In this document: positions 1 through 8,088 of the stretch, one piece after another
Layout of the letters: each line of letters begins with the position of its first letter
How positions within the stretch are numbered: the first letter of the stretch is position 1
DNA from: Phytomonospora endophytica
GTDB taxonomy: Bacteria > Actinomycetota > Actinomycetes > Mycobacteriales > Micromonosporaceae
DNA length: 64,000 nucleotides
Assembly (NCBI RefSeq): GCF_014202425.1
Contig: NZ_JACHGT010000015.1
Coordinates: 176,875-240,874 of the forward strand
Direction: 5' to 3'
Translations under genes and position numbers: made by a program
The notes under the pieces: generated by a model
What the model was told of the DNA's origin: nothing
Seen by the model: only the letters and a program-made list of their open reading frames with translations
The model's database searches: none

Positions 1-342
1 ATAGCGCCACGCCTGATGCAGATCAGTCAGGGCGACTGAACCGTGCGTGGGCGGGTGCAGCCTGCAACTCTGAAGCCGCGCGAGTCGCGTATCAATGACG
101 GCTGGGAGCCGCAGTTCCTTGGCCAACTGACGCAGATCATGTGTTGGTTCCAAGGACGAAGAGTCGCGAAGCCCTCGCCGCACGAGTAGTCGCTCCTTGA
201 GTCCACATTCGGCGGCGTAGAACAACAAGAGACCGGTCGTTGCTACGTCGCTGGGCAGGTCGGTCGAGTCGATCGAGTTCGCGGAGTCACGCAGCTGACC
301 CCGTCTGGCTTTGAGGGCTTTGACTCCCACCCGAAGGACCAT
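1..342 (-). CDS. HEPN-like protein, C-terminus cut by window edge
   Basis: An open reading frame runs leftwards from an ATG at 342 and leaves the window without a stop, so only about 114 N-terminal residues are visible. GGAAGG lies 8 nt upstream of the ATG. Around residues 38-75 it reads LLLFYAAECGLKERLL and later THDLRQLAKEL, a pattern typical of HEPN-type helical proteins of abortive-infection and toxin-antitoxin systems (family recognised by eye). The RX4-6H nuclease motif is not visible in this part, so catalytic status is unknown. The restriction-modification genes to the right suggest a defence setting (inference). Confidence 0.55.
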   Translation of the reverse strand, partial: MVLRVGVKALKARRGQLRDSANSIDSTDLPSDVATTGLLLFYAAECGLKERLLVRRGLRDSSSLEPTHDLRQLAKELRLPAVIDTRLARLQSCRLHPPTHGSVALTDLHQAWRY

Positions 343-602
343 GACAACATCCTTCCATCGCAGCCCTCTCCGTGATTTCCGCGGTGTGCGCAAGGTTGAG
401 TGACGACTCGGACCTCTTGGTGCGGTTCTGGCAAGTCTAGATGGGCTCAGTCACAGGCCGCAGGCGTGTCCGAGATGGTAGTTGACCGCCTCCGCTGGTG
501 GTGACGTCTCCAGTCGACGAGTTTAGGCAGTGCGGTGGCGGTTCAGAGTGACCGGCCACGCTCGGTGACAGCACTCCTCGGTCGCCCGTAGCCGGCCCTA
601 AT
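343..602. other. Intergenic region between divergent genes
   Basis: No convincing gene is seen. The stretch separates the leftward HEPN-like gene from the rightward restriction-modification operon and should hold both promoters. I could not pick out clear -35/-10 pairs or an operator. Confidence 0.4.
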
Positions 603-2369
603 GTGGCACTGCCCTCGACGATTGGTAGACGCAGGTGGTCGGGTGCGGCTCAGGTGCGTCATGGTCACCTAGGTGGCGGCTATGGTCATGCCGTGGGAAC
701 TCGTGGATTGTTCGACCTTGAGCTGCTCGATCTGCCTGACACGCTGTCTGATGCCGTCGAGCACGGTGAGGTGTTCACTCGCCGGTGGGTAGTTGAACTC
801 CTCCTTGACCTGGTCGGATACACGCCCGACAAGGACCTCGCAGCCTCAGTGATCGTCGAACCGGCCTGTGGCGGAGGTGCGTTCCTCGGTCCGATCGTTG
901 AGCGCCTGGTTCGGTCATGCCGGATGTACGACCGGCCCCTGCTTGATGCGGTTGGTGCTGTTGAGGCTTTCGACCTCCTTGACCGGAATGTAAAGCTGAG
1001 CCGTGAAATCGTGGCTGCGCAGCTGACGAGTGATGGTTGGGAGGCTGAGCACGTTGAAGCGGTTGTTGGTGCCTGGGTTAACCAGGGCGATTACCTCCTG
1101 CGTCGTGGGGTTGCCGAGAACGTCGACTTCGTGGTGGGCAACCCGCCTTACATCCGACTTGAGGACGTGCCCGACAGCCGTATGGGCGCCTACCGCCAGG
1201 CCTGCCCCACCATGGGTGGTCGCGCCGACATCTATGTTGGTTTCTACGAACGCGCGCTGCGCAGCCTTAATCCAGGTGGCCGCCTTGGGTTCATCTGCGC
1301 CGACCGGTGGATGCGCAACCAGTACGGTCGACTGCTGCGCGAGCTCGTCACCAGTCGGTTCAGCATGGACCTGGTCTTGACGATGCACGATGTCGACGCC
1401 TTCGGTGAACAAGTAGCCGCCTACCCAGCGATCACGGTCATCAGCAACAGGAAGCAAGGTGTGGCAGTCGCAGCCGACACCACGAAGAGTTTCGGAGCAG
1501 GCTCCGCCGAGGAGTTCCGCTCCTGGATGCTCGACGAGACCGAGCAACTAGTCGCAACGTCGTCGTACCACGCCGCGCGTTTGCCCCACTGGTTTCCTGG
1601 CGATGACTCGTGGCCAGCGGCCTCCCCTGCCCGCCTGGCAATGCTGGAAGACCTCGCCGACCGCTTCGGTCTGCTCGAAGACAAGACGACAGGAACGAAG
1701 GTCGGCATCGGCATCGCAACCGGAGCCGACAAGGTCTTTCTCACCAGCGATCCCCAACTGGTAGAACCCGACCGGCTTCTGCCCATGGCGATGGTTCGCG
1801 ACACCAAGACCGGAGAGTTCACCTGGGGCGGAACCTATCTGGTCAACCCCTGGACCCCTGAGGGTCAACTCGTCGATCTTTCCACCCACCCGCGGCTCGC
1901 GGCCTACTTCAAGAAGCACGACCTCAGTCTCCGAGGGCGCTACGTCGCCGTCAAGCAACCAAGCCGCTGGTACAAGACCATCGACAAGGTCGACCACACG
2001 CTGACCAGCCGCCCCAAGTTGCTGTTCCCCGACATGAAGGTCAACATCCACCCGGTTCTCGACGACGGAACCGCGTATCCGCACCACAACCTGTATTTCA
2101 TCGTGTCCGACACATGGGACCTGCGCGTCCTCGGCGGGCTACTGCTCTCACGGGTCGCCGAGGCCTTCGTGAGCGCCCACGCGGTGAAGATGCGTGGTGG
2201 AACTCTCCGGTTCCAGGCCCAGTACCTCCGCAAGATCCGTGTTCCCGACCCTGCACTGATTACAGTGGACGATCGCGCCGCTCTCGCTGATGCGTTCGAA
2301 CGACGTGACGCCGAAGCTGCCACCGTGGCGGCACTACGCGCGTATGGGCTCAGTGAACTACCGGACTAG
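603..2369 (+). CDS. Type II N6-adenine DNA methyltransferase (PaeR7I/XhoI-type partner)
   Basis: A 588-residue Eco57I-type adenine methyltransferase that transfers a methyl group from S-adenosylmethionine to adenine. Seen directly: SAM-binding motif I as VEPACGGGAFL (residues about 87-97) and catalytic motif IV as NPPY inside VVGNPPYIRLED. A target-recognition and C-terminal region follows to residue 588. The GTG at 603 has no good ribosome site and residues 1-30 match no domain, so an internal GTG at 693 is an equally likely start. The stop is followed within 10 nt by a PaeR7I-like endonuclease gene. The protein should therefore protect that enzyme's sites (CTCGAG for PaeR7I itself; specificity here is inferred). 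Confidence 0.88.
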   Translation: MALPSTIGRRRWSGAAQVRHGHLGGGYGHAVGTRGLFDLELLDLPDTLSDAVEHGEVFTRRWVVELLLDLVGYTPDKDLAASVIVEPACGGGAFLGPIVERLVRSCRMYDRPLLDAVGAVEAFDLLDRNVKLSREIVAAQLTSDGWEAEHVEAVVGAWVNQGDYLLRRGVAENVDFVVGNPPYIRLEDVPDSRMGAYRQACPTMGGRADIYVGFYERALRSLNPGGRLGFICADRWMRNQYGRLLRELVTSRFSMDLVLTMHDVDAFGEQVAAYPAITVISNRKQGVAVAADTTKSFGAGSAEEFRSWMLDETEQLVATSSYHAARLPHWFPGDDSWPAASPARLAMLEDLADRFGLLEDKTTGTKVGIGIATGADKVFLTSDPQLVEPDRLLPMAMVRDTKTGEFTWGGTYLVNPWTPEGQLVDLSTHPRLAAYFKKHDLSLRGRYVAVKQPSRWYKTIDKVDHTLTSRPKLLFPDMKVNIHPVLDDGTAYPHHNLYFIVSDTWDLRVLGGLLLSRVAEAFVSAHAVKMRGGTLRFQAQYLRKIRVPDPALITVDDRAALADAFERRDAEAATVAALRAYGLSELPD

Positions 2370-2378
2370 GAGGACGTG

Positions 2379-3107
2379 TTGGCGGTCACCCGGCAAGACT
2401 TCGAAGATGCTGTCGCGGCCTATTGGAACGTCAAGAACGCACAACACATGGTCTCGGCGGTCAAGGACAAGGTCGGATCGGGGACCGCTGGTTCGGTCCG
2501 CGGCGGCAAGCACTTCGACGGACTTTCCGCGCTGCTAGCAAAGTTCTTTCTCGATGCCGGATTCCCGCCTTCCTCGGTGCACATCAACAAGAGGAAGAAC
2601 CTGGTCCTGCCGGGCTACTACCGACCACAGAAGCTGTGGGACGTCGTGATCGTCCACAACAACACCTTGGTAGCCGCCTTCGAGTTCAAGGCTCTCGGCG
2701 GTCCGTCCTTCGGCAACAACTACAGCAACAGGATCGAGGAGGCGCTCGGAAGCGCAGCCGACACTCGTCGTGCGGCCGCCGCCGAACTGTACCCGGGCGA
2801 GCTGCCCTGGCTTGGTTACTTCTTCCTCCTACAGGACGAAGATGGGTCCCAGAGCCCAGTGCGCATCGACAAAGGTGCATTTCCCGTCGAGGAGATGTGG
2901 CAAGGACTCTCATACGGCGAACGTTGCGCGATCTTCCTTGAACGCTTGAACACCGAACGCATCTACGACGCGGTTTGCTACGTCACCTCGTCCCCAGAGG
3001 AAATGAAGCCCAACGAGCCAGTCCCCAGCCTCGATTGGCAGCACTTCTCTGCAGCAATTCACGGCCGCATCGAGTACTTCGACAAGCTGGGCTTCTTGTT
3101 GAAGTGA
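2379..3107 (+). CDS. PaeR7I/XhoI-family type II restriction endonuclease
   Basis: About 242 residues, close to the PaeR7I family length. The core WDVVIVHNNTLVAAFEFKAL, followed by GPSFGNNYSNRIEEALGSA, is the family signature and includes the acidic and lysine residues of a PD-(D/E)xK nuclease (D...EFK). PaeR7I and XhoI cut at CTCGAG; that this homologue does the same is inference. AGGAGG at 2368-2373 favours the TTG at 2379 (5 nt spacing) over the GTG at 2376. The gene sits directly behind the methyltransferase, probably translationally linked, and ends before a strong hairpin terminator. Confidence 0.88.
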   Translation: MAVTRQDFEDAVAAYWNVKNAQHMVSAVKDKVGSGTAGSVRGGKHFDGLSALLAKFFLDAGFPPSSVHINKRKNLVLPGYYRPQKLWDVVIVHNNTLVAAFEFKALGGPSFGNNYSNRIEEALGSAADTRRAAAAELYPGELPWLGYFFLLQDEDGSQSPVRIDKGAFPVEEMWQGLSYGERCAIFLERLNTERIYDAVCYVTSSPEEMKPNEPVPSLDWQHFSAAIHGRIEYFDKLGFLLK

Positions 3108-3188
3108 GCGCACGTGCCGGCCGTCGCCTTCGGCCGTGCGCGCCGTTCGTTTGCCGTGAGGCGCCTGGTGCCGGGGACGCGTGCTTGA

Positions 3189-3220
3189 GCCCCCGGCGCG
3201 GGGCATGAGTCGCCGGGGGC
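3189..3220 (+). terminator. Hairpin terminator of the restriction-modification operon
   Basis: A perfect 10-bp inverted repeat, GCCCCCGGCG (3189-3198) and CGCCGGGGGC (3211-3220), encloses a 12-nt loop 80 nt after the endonuclease stop. There is no long U-tract, as is common for actinobacterial terminators. Confidence 0.7.
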
Positions 3221-3284
3221 GTTCCCGGCATCATTGCATCCTGCTGTGCTCTGCTTGCCTTCGGCGCAGCTGTCGTGATCCTCG

Positions 3285-3310
3285 GCTGCTGCTGCTGCTG
3301 CTGCTGCTGC
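3285..3310. repeat. GCT triplet microsatellite, eight units
   Basis: Eight perfect GCT units plus GC lie in the roughly 345-nt gap (3108-3453) between the endonuclease and the XRE regulator. No credible gene covers them. The remainder of the gap holds the hairpin at 3189-3220 and, presumably, the promoter of the regulator. Confidence 0.85.
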
Positions 3311-3453
3311 GGCAGGTAGGCGGCTTCGGTTCTGCGCTGACCTCCGAATCGGTAAAGATTTCTCTTTGAGACTGCTCGCGTGCACGCCGGGCACGGCGTC
3401 TCTCCGGTAACGTCCGATGTGGATGTTCCGGGCTGGGCGGGGAGGGATCGCCG

Positions 3454-4779
3454 ATGGCCGCTCCTGTCATCCCACCAGGCAGTTGGTGGGCGAGGACGTT
3501 TGAGGGGAAACCACTAGCCGATGCTCTGGCCCGTCGTGATTTCGGTGTGGTGTTCCGATTCCTTCGAGGTTCGGGGTGGTCGGTTGCGGCGCTGGCTCGC
3601 GCGACTGGGCTGGGCGAGTTCCGGATTCGGGAGGTGGCGCAGGGTCGCCGAGTGATCACGACGTTCGATGTGATTGCTCGAATCGTTGACGGGCTCGAGA
3701 TCCCACCTGAGCTGTGCGGCCTCGCTGGCCGAGCCATCGGCTCTGAAGTGCGAGGCGCAGCATTTCCCGTTCCAACAAGGGCGCAGGTGACGTCGTCTCC
3801 AGAATCCCTCACCAGCCTGCGAATCGTCCTCGATGCCTACGACTGTCCTGCCGACGGCGCGACTCGCTCGTTGGGCGCGCTCAGCACCGACGTCAGCGCG
3901 GTGGTTCGGCTTCGTCTCGATTCCCGCTACGAGCAGCTCGGCCGGGTGTTGCCCGGCCTGCTCCCGGAGTTGACCCGAGCGATGATGGCGCAGACTGGGC
4001 AGCGGCGGGCCGAAGCGGCGAAGTTGCTGGTGCAGGCGTATCGGGCCGCGGATGCGATTGCCGACAAGCTGGGGTTGTTCGATCTGTCTGCTCGGATCAT
4101 CGGGTTGATGACGTGGGCGGCGGCTGAGTCGGGCGATCCCTTGGCCGTGGCGACCGCGGCGTATGTGCGCGGTGAGATGTTCTTCGCCTCTGGCGACTAC
4201 GCCACAGGCCGGCGAGTAATGGAGCGCGCGGCCGACCAGCTACTGCCAGAGGCGTCACGGGGATCGGCGGCTGCCTACGGGGCGCTGCACATGCGGGCGG
4301 CGGTGTTGGCCGGCCGCGGCGGGGACGCAGTTCGGGCGATGGCGCACGTGAATGAAGCGCTGGATGTTGCGGGCGGCTTGTCGGAAGGCATCTATCGCGG
4401 GACGGTATTCGGACCCGCCTCGGTACAGATCCACCGGCTGACCCTGGCTGTCGAGCTTCAGGACGTCGAGACCGCGCTCGCGATCGCTGGGACGTGGACA
4501 CCGCCGGAGACTCTTCCAGCCGAGCGACGGTCGCACTTCTTCGCCGATGCAGCCCGTGCCTTTGCTCTTGGCGACGCTGTGCCTCGGGCGCTTGAGGCCT
4601 TGCAGCAGGCGCGATTGACCGCACCTGAGCAGATCCGCACCAACACTGAGGTGCTCGAACTGGTCGGGAGTCTCGTCCGGGGTCGGCGGTCCATGCCGTT
4701 GACGGAGTTCGCGCAGTGGCTGGGTCAGGTTCCCGGACAGAGAAGGTCAGGCAGCTCGGTGAGCGAGGAGATCACGTAG
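3454..4779 (+). CDS. XRE-type HTH regulator with TPR-like C-terminal half
   Basis: 441 residues. The N-terminal part (about residues 25-75, including GWSVAALARATGLGEFRIRE) is a Cro/C1-type helix-turn-helix. The rest is alpha-helical with repeated A/L pairs of a TPR-like array (about 130-420), the usual design of actinobacterial XRE-TPR regulators that sense a ligand or peptide through the repeats (family knowledge). The start ATG follows GGGAGGGAT. The last 55 nt overlap, convergently, the 3' end of the HAD gene. A perfect 28-bp palindrome 0.7 kb downstream (5446-5473), in the promoter region of the glycosyltransferase cluster, is a plausible target, making this the likely cluster regulator (inference). 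Confidence 0.82.
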   Translation: MAAPVIPPGSWWARTFEGKPLADALARRDFGVVFRFLRGSGWSVAALARATGLGEFRIREVAQGRRVITTFDVIARIVDGLEIPPELCGLAGRAIGSEVRGAAFPVPTRAQVTSSPESLTSLRIVLDAYDCPADGATRSLGALSTDVSAVVRLRLDSRYEQLGRVLPGLLPELTRAMMAQTGQRRAEAAKLLVQAYRAADAIADKLGLFDLSARIIGLMTWAAAESGDPLAVATAAYVRGEMFFASGDYATGRRVMERAADQLLPEASRGSAAAYGALHMRAAVLAGRGGDAVRAMAHVNEALDVAGGLSEGIYRGTVFGPASVQIHRLTLAVELQDVETALAIAGTWTPPETLPAERRSHFFADAARAFALGDAVPRALEALQQARLTAPEQIRTNTEVLELVGSLVRGRRSMPLTEFAQWLGQVPGQRRSGSSVSEEIT

Positions 4780-5375
4780 TCGGCGGTGGCGGTGACGATC
4801 GGATCGTCAGCCCACATGAAGCCCCAGGGACCACGCCGGATCAAGGCTGTCCGGAGTCCGGCTTCGTGGGCGGGAATTACGTCGTTGTCACGGTGGTCGC
4901 CGACGTAGAGGATGCTGCCGCGGTCGGCACCGGCAAGTTCGGCGACGTGGGCGAAGAAGTCCTGGTCGGGTTTGGCGACGCCCCACTGTCCGGAGGTGGC
5001 GATGGCGTCGACTGGGAGGTTCAGGTCGGCGAGAAGCTGCGCGGCGCGGGCGGTTTGATTGCCGGCGATGCCGCCCCACAATCCGCGGGCCTGTAGTTCG
5101 GCTAGGGCGGGGCGCGCGTCGGGGTAGAGGTCGGTCTCGCTGATCTGTTCGCCGAGGCCGGCGTCTTCGCGCTTCTGGCGTTCGGCGGCCAGGTCGAAGC
5201 CGGGGCGGAAGTACTGGAAGGTCTCGGCGTTGTTGCGGCCTTCGGCGGTGACCGCGCCGAGGACGGCGGAGAAGGTGTGGCGGGGGACGCCGATCCAGTC
5301 GGCCCACGCTGCGAACTCGCGGGTGTCGTCGAGCAGGGTCTCGCCAACGTCGAACACGACTGCGGTGATCGCCAC
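4725..5375 (-). CDS. HAD-family hydrolase
   Basis: 216 residues from a GTG at 5375 with GGAGAAG upstream; longer upstream starts add no domain sequence. HAD motif I is FDVGETLLD, with the first Asp as nucleophile. Its second acidic position is Glu-Thr rather than the phosphatase DxD, as in several dehalogenase/phosphatase-like subfamilies. Motif II is AGNQ, motif III lysine is in VAKPD, and motif IV is GDHRDND. It is divergent from the GT8 operon and shares its palindromic promoter region, so it probably removes a phosphate from a sugar or nucleotide intermediate of that cluster (inference). Substrate unknown. Confidence 0.82.
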   Translation of the reverse strand: MAITAVVFDVGETLLDDTREFAAWADWIGVPRHTFSAVLGAVTAEGRNNAETFQYFRPGFDLAAERQKREDAGLGEQISETDLYPDARPALAELQARGLWGGIAGNQTARAAQLLADLNLPVDAIATSGQWGVAKPDQDFFAHVAELAGADRGSILYVGDHRDNDVIPAHEAGLRTALIRRGPWGFMWADDPIVTATADYVISSLTELPDLLCPGT

Positions 5376-5445
5376 GAGTGCTTCTCCTTCACATCGCCAG
5401 GGGCTCGAACAGAGCCCATCATGGCGTGCCTCTCGCGGCAAGGGG

Positions 5446-5473
5446 AGCTCACGGTGAGCGCTCACCGTGAGCT
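5446..5473. promoter_or_regulatory. 28-bp perfect palindrome, probable operator
   Basis: The half-site AGCTCACGGTGAGC is followed immediately by its exact reverse complement, giving 28 bp of perfect dyad symmetry with no spacer. It lies between the divergent HAD gene (start 5375) and GT8 gene (start 5565). Within each half, CTCACGGTGAG is itself nearly symmetric, suggesting two adjacent dimer sites. The nearby XRE-TPR regulator is the natural candidate to bind it (inference). Confidence 0.7.
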
Positions 5474-5564
5474 GTATGAACCCCCAGCTCAGCCTCCATT
5501 GTGGTGATCACGGCATCGGCTCCTGAGCTGTCGAGGCCTTGACGTCGCTGAAGGAGGTGAGGGC

Positions 5565-6458
5565 GTGCTCGCTTTCGGGCTGTGTGTTGATCGTCGGTAT
5601 TTCGATCCTGGTCTGGTGACCTTGGCGTCGATCGCCGACGCGACCCCGCATCAGGCACGTCGGGCGACCGCCGTCCGTGTGCTGTCCTCGGACCTGTCCC
5701 GGTCGGAGGCAACAGTCATGGCGAGGTTTGCCCGGCGACTGGGGTTCGGGTCTTTCGATCTGCGTTGGGCTCGCCCAACGAGGTCGGCGGTCATGGCCGA
5801 TACGGCCTACATCTCAGTGGCCACCTACCTGCGGTTCGCGTTCACGGCGGAATTCGTGGCGCGTCCGTACTTGATCTACATCGACGCTGACGTCCTCGTT
5901 CGCGGCGACATCACCAGCGAGCTCGCGAGCTTGGGGAAGTCGCGGCTCGGTGGAGTCGTCGATGAGTTCAACGCGGCGATCGGCTCCTGCCCTGCCCTTC
6001 CGGGTTTGGTGTCGGATCGACCGGAGTTGGTCGGGCGTCCGTATCTCAACGCCGGTGTGCTGTGGCTGCACGCGAGCGGGCTCGGGACAGTGCAACGTGG
6101 CGTCGAAGCCGCCCTTCGCGACGGAGCGCGATACATCCTCCACAACGACCAAGACGCGCTGAACCTATGGCTCCTCGAGAGCGGCTCAGGCCAAGCGATG
6201 TCCGCACAGTTCAACCGGTTCGAGATCGCCCGCTTCCTGGAGTTCGGGGACTGGACCCGCCGCGTCGTTCCTCGTGGACCTTCGAACTCCGATGCCGCAC
6301 TGATCCACTTCGTCGGCGCGCACAAGCCGTGGCTGTCGAGTTGCCCCGCGACCGAGGACGTTCGGGAGTACCGCGCGGTTCGCCGACGGGCTCTGCGGCT
6401 CGCCGGCCGCGACGATGCGCTCGTTTCTGGCGCCACAGCGCGGCACGAGGGGCGGTGA
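5565..6458 (+). CDS. Glycosyltransferase family 8-like protein
   Basis: 297 residues from a GTG preceded by a strong AGGAGG at 5551-5556. The fold order matches GT8 (GT-A): an N-terminal nucleotide-binding half, the metal-binding DxD motif in YIDADVLVRGD (about residues 104-114), then NAGVLWLHASGL and HNDQDALNLWL, both typical of GT8, and a late HFVGAHKPW resembling the GT8 signature H-x-GxxKPW. It should transfer a hexose from a nucleotide sugar with retention. It overlaps the next gene by 4 nt and is the first gene of the cluster operon. Confidence 0.88.
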   Translation: MLAFGLCVDRRYFDPGLVTLASIADATPHQARRATAVRVLSSDLSRSEATVMARFARRLGFGSFDLRWARPTRSAVMADTAYISVATYLRFAFTAEFVARPYLIYIDADVLVRGDITSELASLGKSRLGGVVDEFNAAIGSCPALPGLVSDRPELVGRPYLNAGVLWLHASGLGTVQRGVEAALRDGARYILHNDQDALNLWLLESGSGQAMSAQFNRFEIARFLEFGDWTRRVVPRGPSNSDAALIHFVGAHKPWLSSCPATEDVREYRAVRRRALRLAGRDDALVSGATARHEGR

Positions 6459-7309
6459 GGATCGTGGCGACGTCGAACCTTGAGCAGGTACTGGAGGTCG
6501 CGACGGTCGGCACAGGCGCTCGCGTGACCGACATCGTGCAGCTCAGCGGCTCGCCGGTCTCGTCGGTGTTCCGGGTTCTCCTCACCGATGACCGAGCCGT
6601 TATCGCCAAGGTCTACGACCCAGCGCACAAATACCGAGCCGAACGCGAGCGGCATCTCCACACCCTCGTCGCCAACTCCGGAGACGTGGCGGTGCCGCCT
6701 CTCCTCGACGGCAACGACGGGTCCACGGTCCTCCTCTTCGCCGACATCGGCCTGGAGCCGAGCACTGCCAGGCTGAGCCAACTCGGCGGCCTGCTCGCGC
6801 GGTTCCACGGTCTCCGCCCCGAGGCCGGACTTCTTCCTGGTGGGCGGGCTCGGCTTCGACCCTTCGCCGAGCAACTCGTCAGCCTCGTGAATTCCGCCGG
6901 GGACTTGATCCCTTCCGAGGTCCTCGGCGTGATCCGTGAGGCTGCCGTGCTCGCGCCCCGGTGCCCGCAGGTCCTGTGCCACGGAGATCTCCACGCGGGC
7001 AACGTCCTGCACATTCCGGGCAGAGCGCCTTGGCGGCCGGTCGTCATCGACTTCGAGCAGGCGACCATCGCGCCCGCCGAGTACGACCTCGCGCGCACGC
7101 TCGTGATCACGGACAGCTTCGGCACCGACTCTCGGCAGGAGCTGCTGTCCGCCTACCGCCCCCAGATCCGCCCCGAACTGCTGGCGCCGATGGTGCTCTT
7201 CCACGCGACCTCCGGCTGGATTCACGCCGTGCGCGATGGGCGCCACGTCCGTCGCTGGGAGCGGCGTTTCCATGCCGCTCGAACCGCCTTGCCTTCACCT
7301 CGTCCGTGA
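6455..7309 (+). CDS. APH-type phosphotransferase (small-molecule kinase)
   Basis: 284 residues from a GTG overlapping the GT8 stop (GTGA), which implies translational coupling. Kinase features: Lys in AVIAKVYDP (about residue 51), the catalytic Brenner motif CHGDLHAGNVL, and the metal-binding VIDFEQ. This is the aminoglycoside/choline/homoserine kinase-like fold. In a cluster with two glycosyltransferases and a deacetylase it most likely phosphorylates a sugar or cyclitol hydroxyl, either as a biosynthetic step or as self-protection (inference). Confidence 0.85.
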   Translation: MRIVATSNLEQVLEVATVGTGARVTDIVQLSGSPVSSVFRVLLTDDRAVIAKVYDPAHKYRAERERHLHTLVANSGDVAVPPLLDGNDGSTVLLFADIGLEPSTARLSQLGGLLARFHGLRPEAGLLPGGRARLRPFAEQLVSLVNSAGDLIPSEVLGVIREAAVLAPRCPQVLCHGDLHAGNVLHIPGRAPWRPVVIDFEQATIAPAEYDLARTLVITDSFGTDSRQELLSAYRPQIRPELLAPMVLFHATSGWIHAVRDGRHVRRWERRFHAARTALPSPRP

Positions 7310-7323
7310 GAAATGAGTGCTCG

Positions 7324-8064
7324 ATGACCGCTGCTTCCATGCCAGTCCTATCGGTGATCATCCCTGCCTACAACGAAGCTGACTACCTCCCGCGCTATCT
7401 GCCGACCGTCCTCGCCGCGCTGTCGGCCTGGCAGGACGCGACCGGAAAACACGGTGAAGTCATCGTCGTCGACAACGACTCCACCGACGGCACCGCGGCC
7501 GTGGCCGAGCAGTTCGGCGCTCGCGTCGTCCACGAGCCCACGCGCAACATCGGACGGGTCCGGAACACCGGCGCCGGCGCAGCGTTCGGCGAGTACCTGT
7601 TCTTCGTCGACGCCGACGTCGCCGTGCCCAAGCGAGTGTTCATCGAGGCAACCGACTTCATGGCCGCCGGAGCCGCTGGTGGCGCCGTCGCACCGGTCTA
7701 CCGCTGTAAACGACTCGGCGCGAGGCTGCTGTGCGCCTACTGGGACTGGTACCGGTCCCGCAGCGGTGGGGCACAAGGCGTGGCGCAGTTCTGCACAGCC
7801 CGGGCGTTCTGGGGACTCGGCGGGTACTCCACCGAGCTGTACATGAGCGAGGACGTCGAGTTCTTCGCTCGCCTCCGGGCCTTTGGGGAAGAGGAAGGGC
7901 GCCCGGTCGCGGTCCTGGAAGACCTCACCGTCGAGCCGTCCACACGCCGCTATGACGCCTGGCCGAGCTGGCGGATGTTCTGGTGGCAGAACCCCATCAC
8001 CGCGCGCATGCGCTTGAACTCCCCCCGCTTTTGGCGCCACTGGTACTCCAGCACCGTCCGCTGA
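7324..8064 (+). CDS. Glycosyltransferase family 2
   Basis: 246 residues. Classical GT2 features are visible: SVIIPAYNEADYLPRYL at the N-terminus, VIVVDNDSTDGT, and the metal-binding FFVDADV. The acceptor-side acidic motif is seen in MSEDVEFFARLR. No transmembrane helices are evident, so it is likely a soluble, inverting transferase. It lies 14 nt after the kinase and is part of the same operon. Donor and acceptor are not predictable from sequence. Confidence 0.9.
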   Translation: MTAASMPVLSVIIPAYNEADYLPRYLPTVLAALSAWQDATGKHGEVIVVDNDSTDGTAAVAEQFGARVVHEPTRNIGRVRNTGAGAAFGEYLFFVDADVAVPKRVFIEATDFMAAGAAGGAVAPVYRCKRLGARLLCAYWDWYRSRSGGAQGVAQFCTARAFWGLGGYSTELYMSEDVEFFARLRAFGEEEGRPVAVLEDLTVEPSTRRYDAWPSWRMFWWQNPITARMRLNSPRFWRHWYSSTVR

Positions 8065-8088
8065 CACCGGCCACAAAGGACCACCGCC

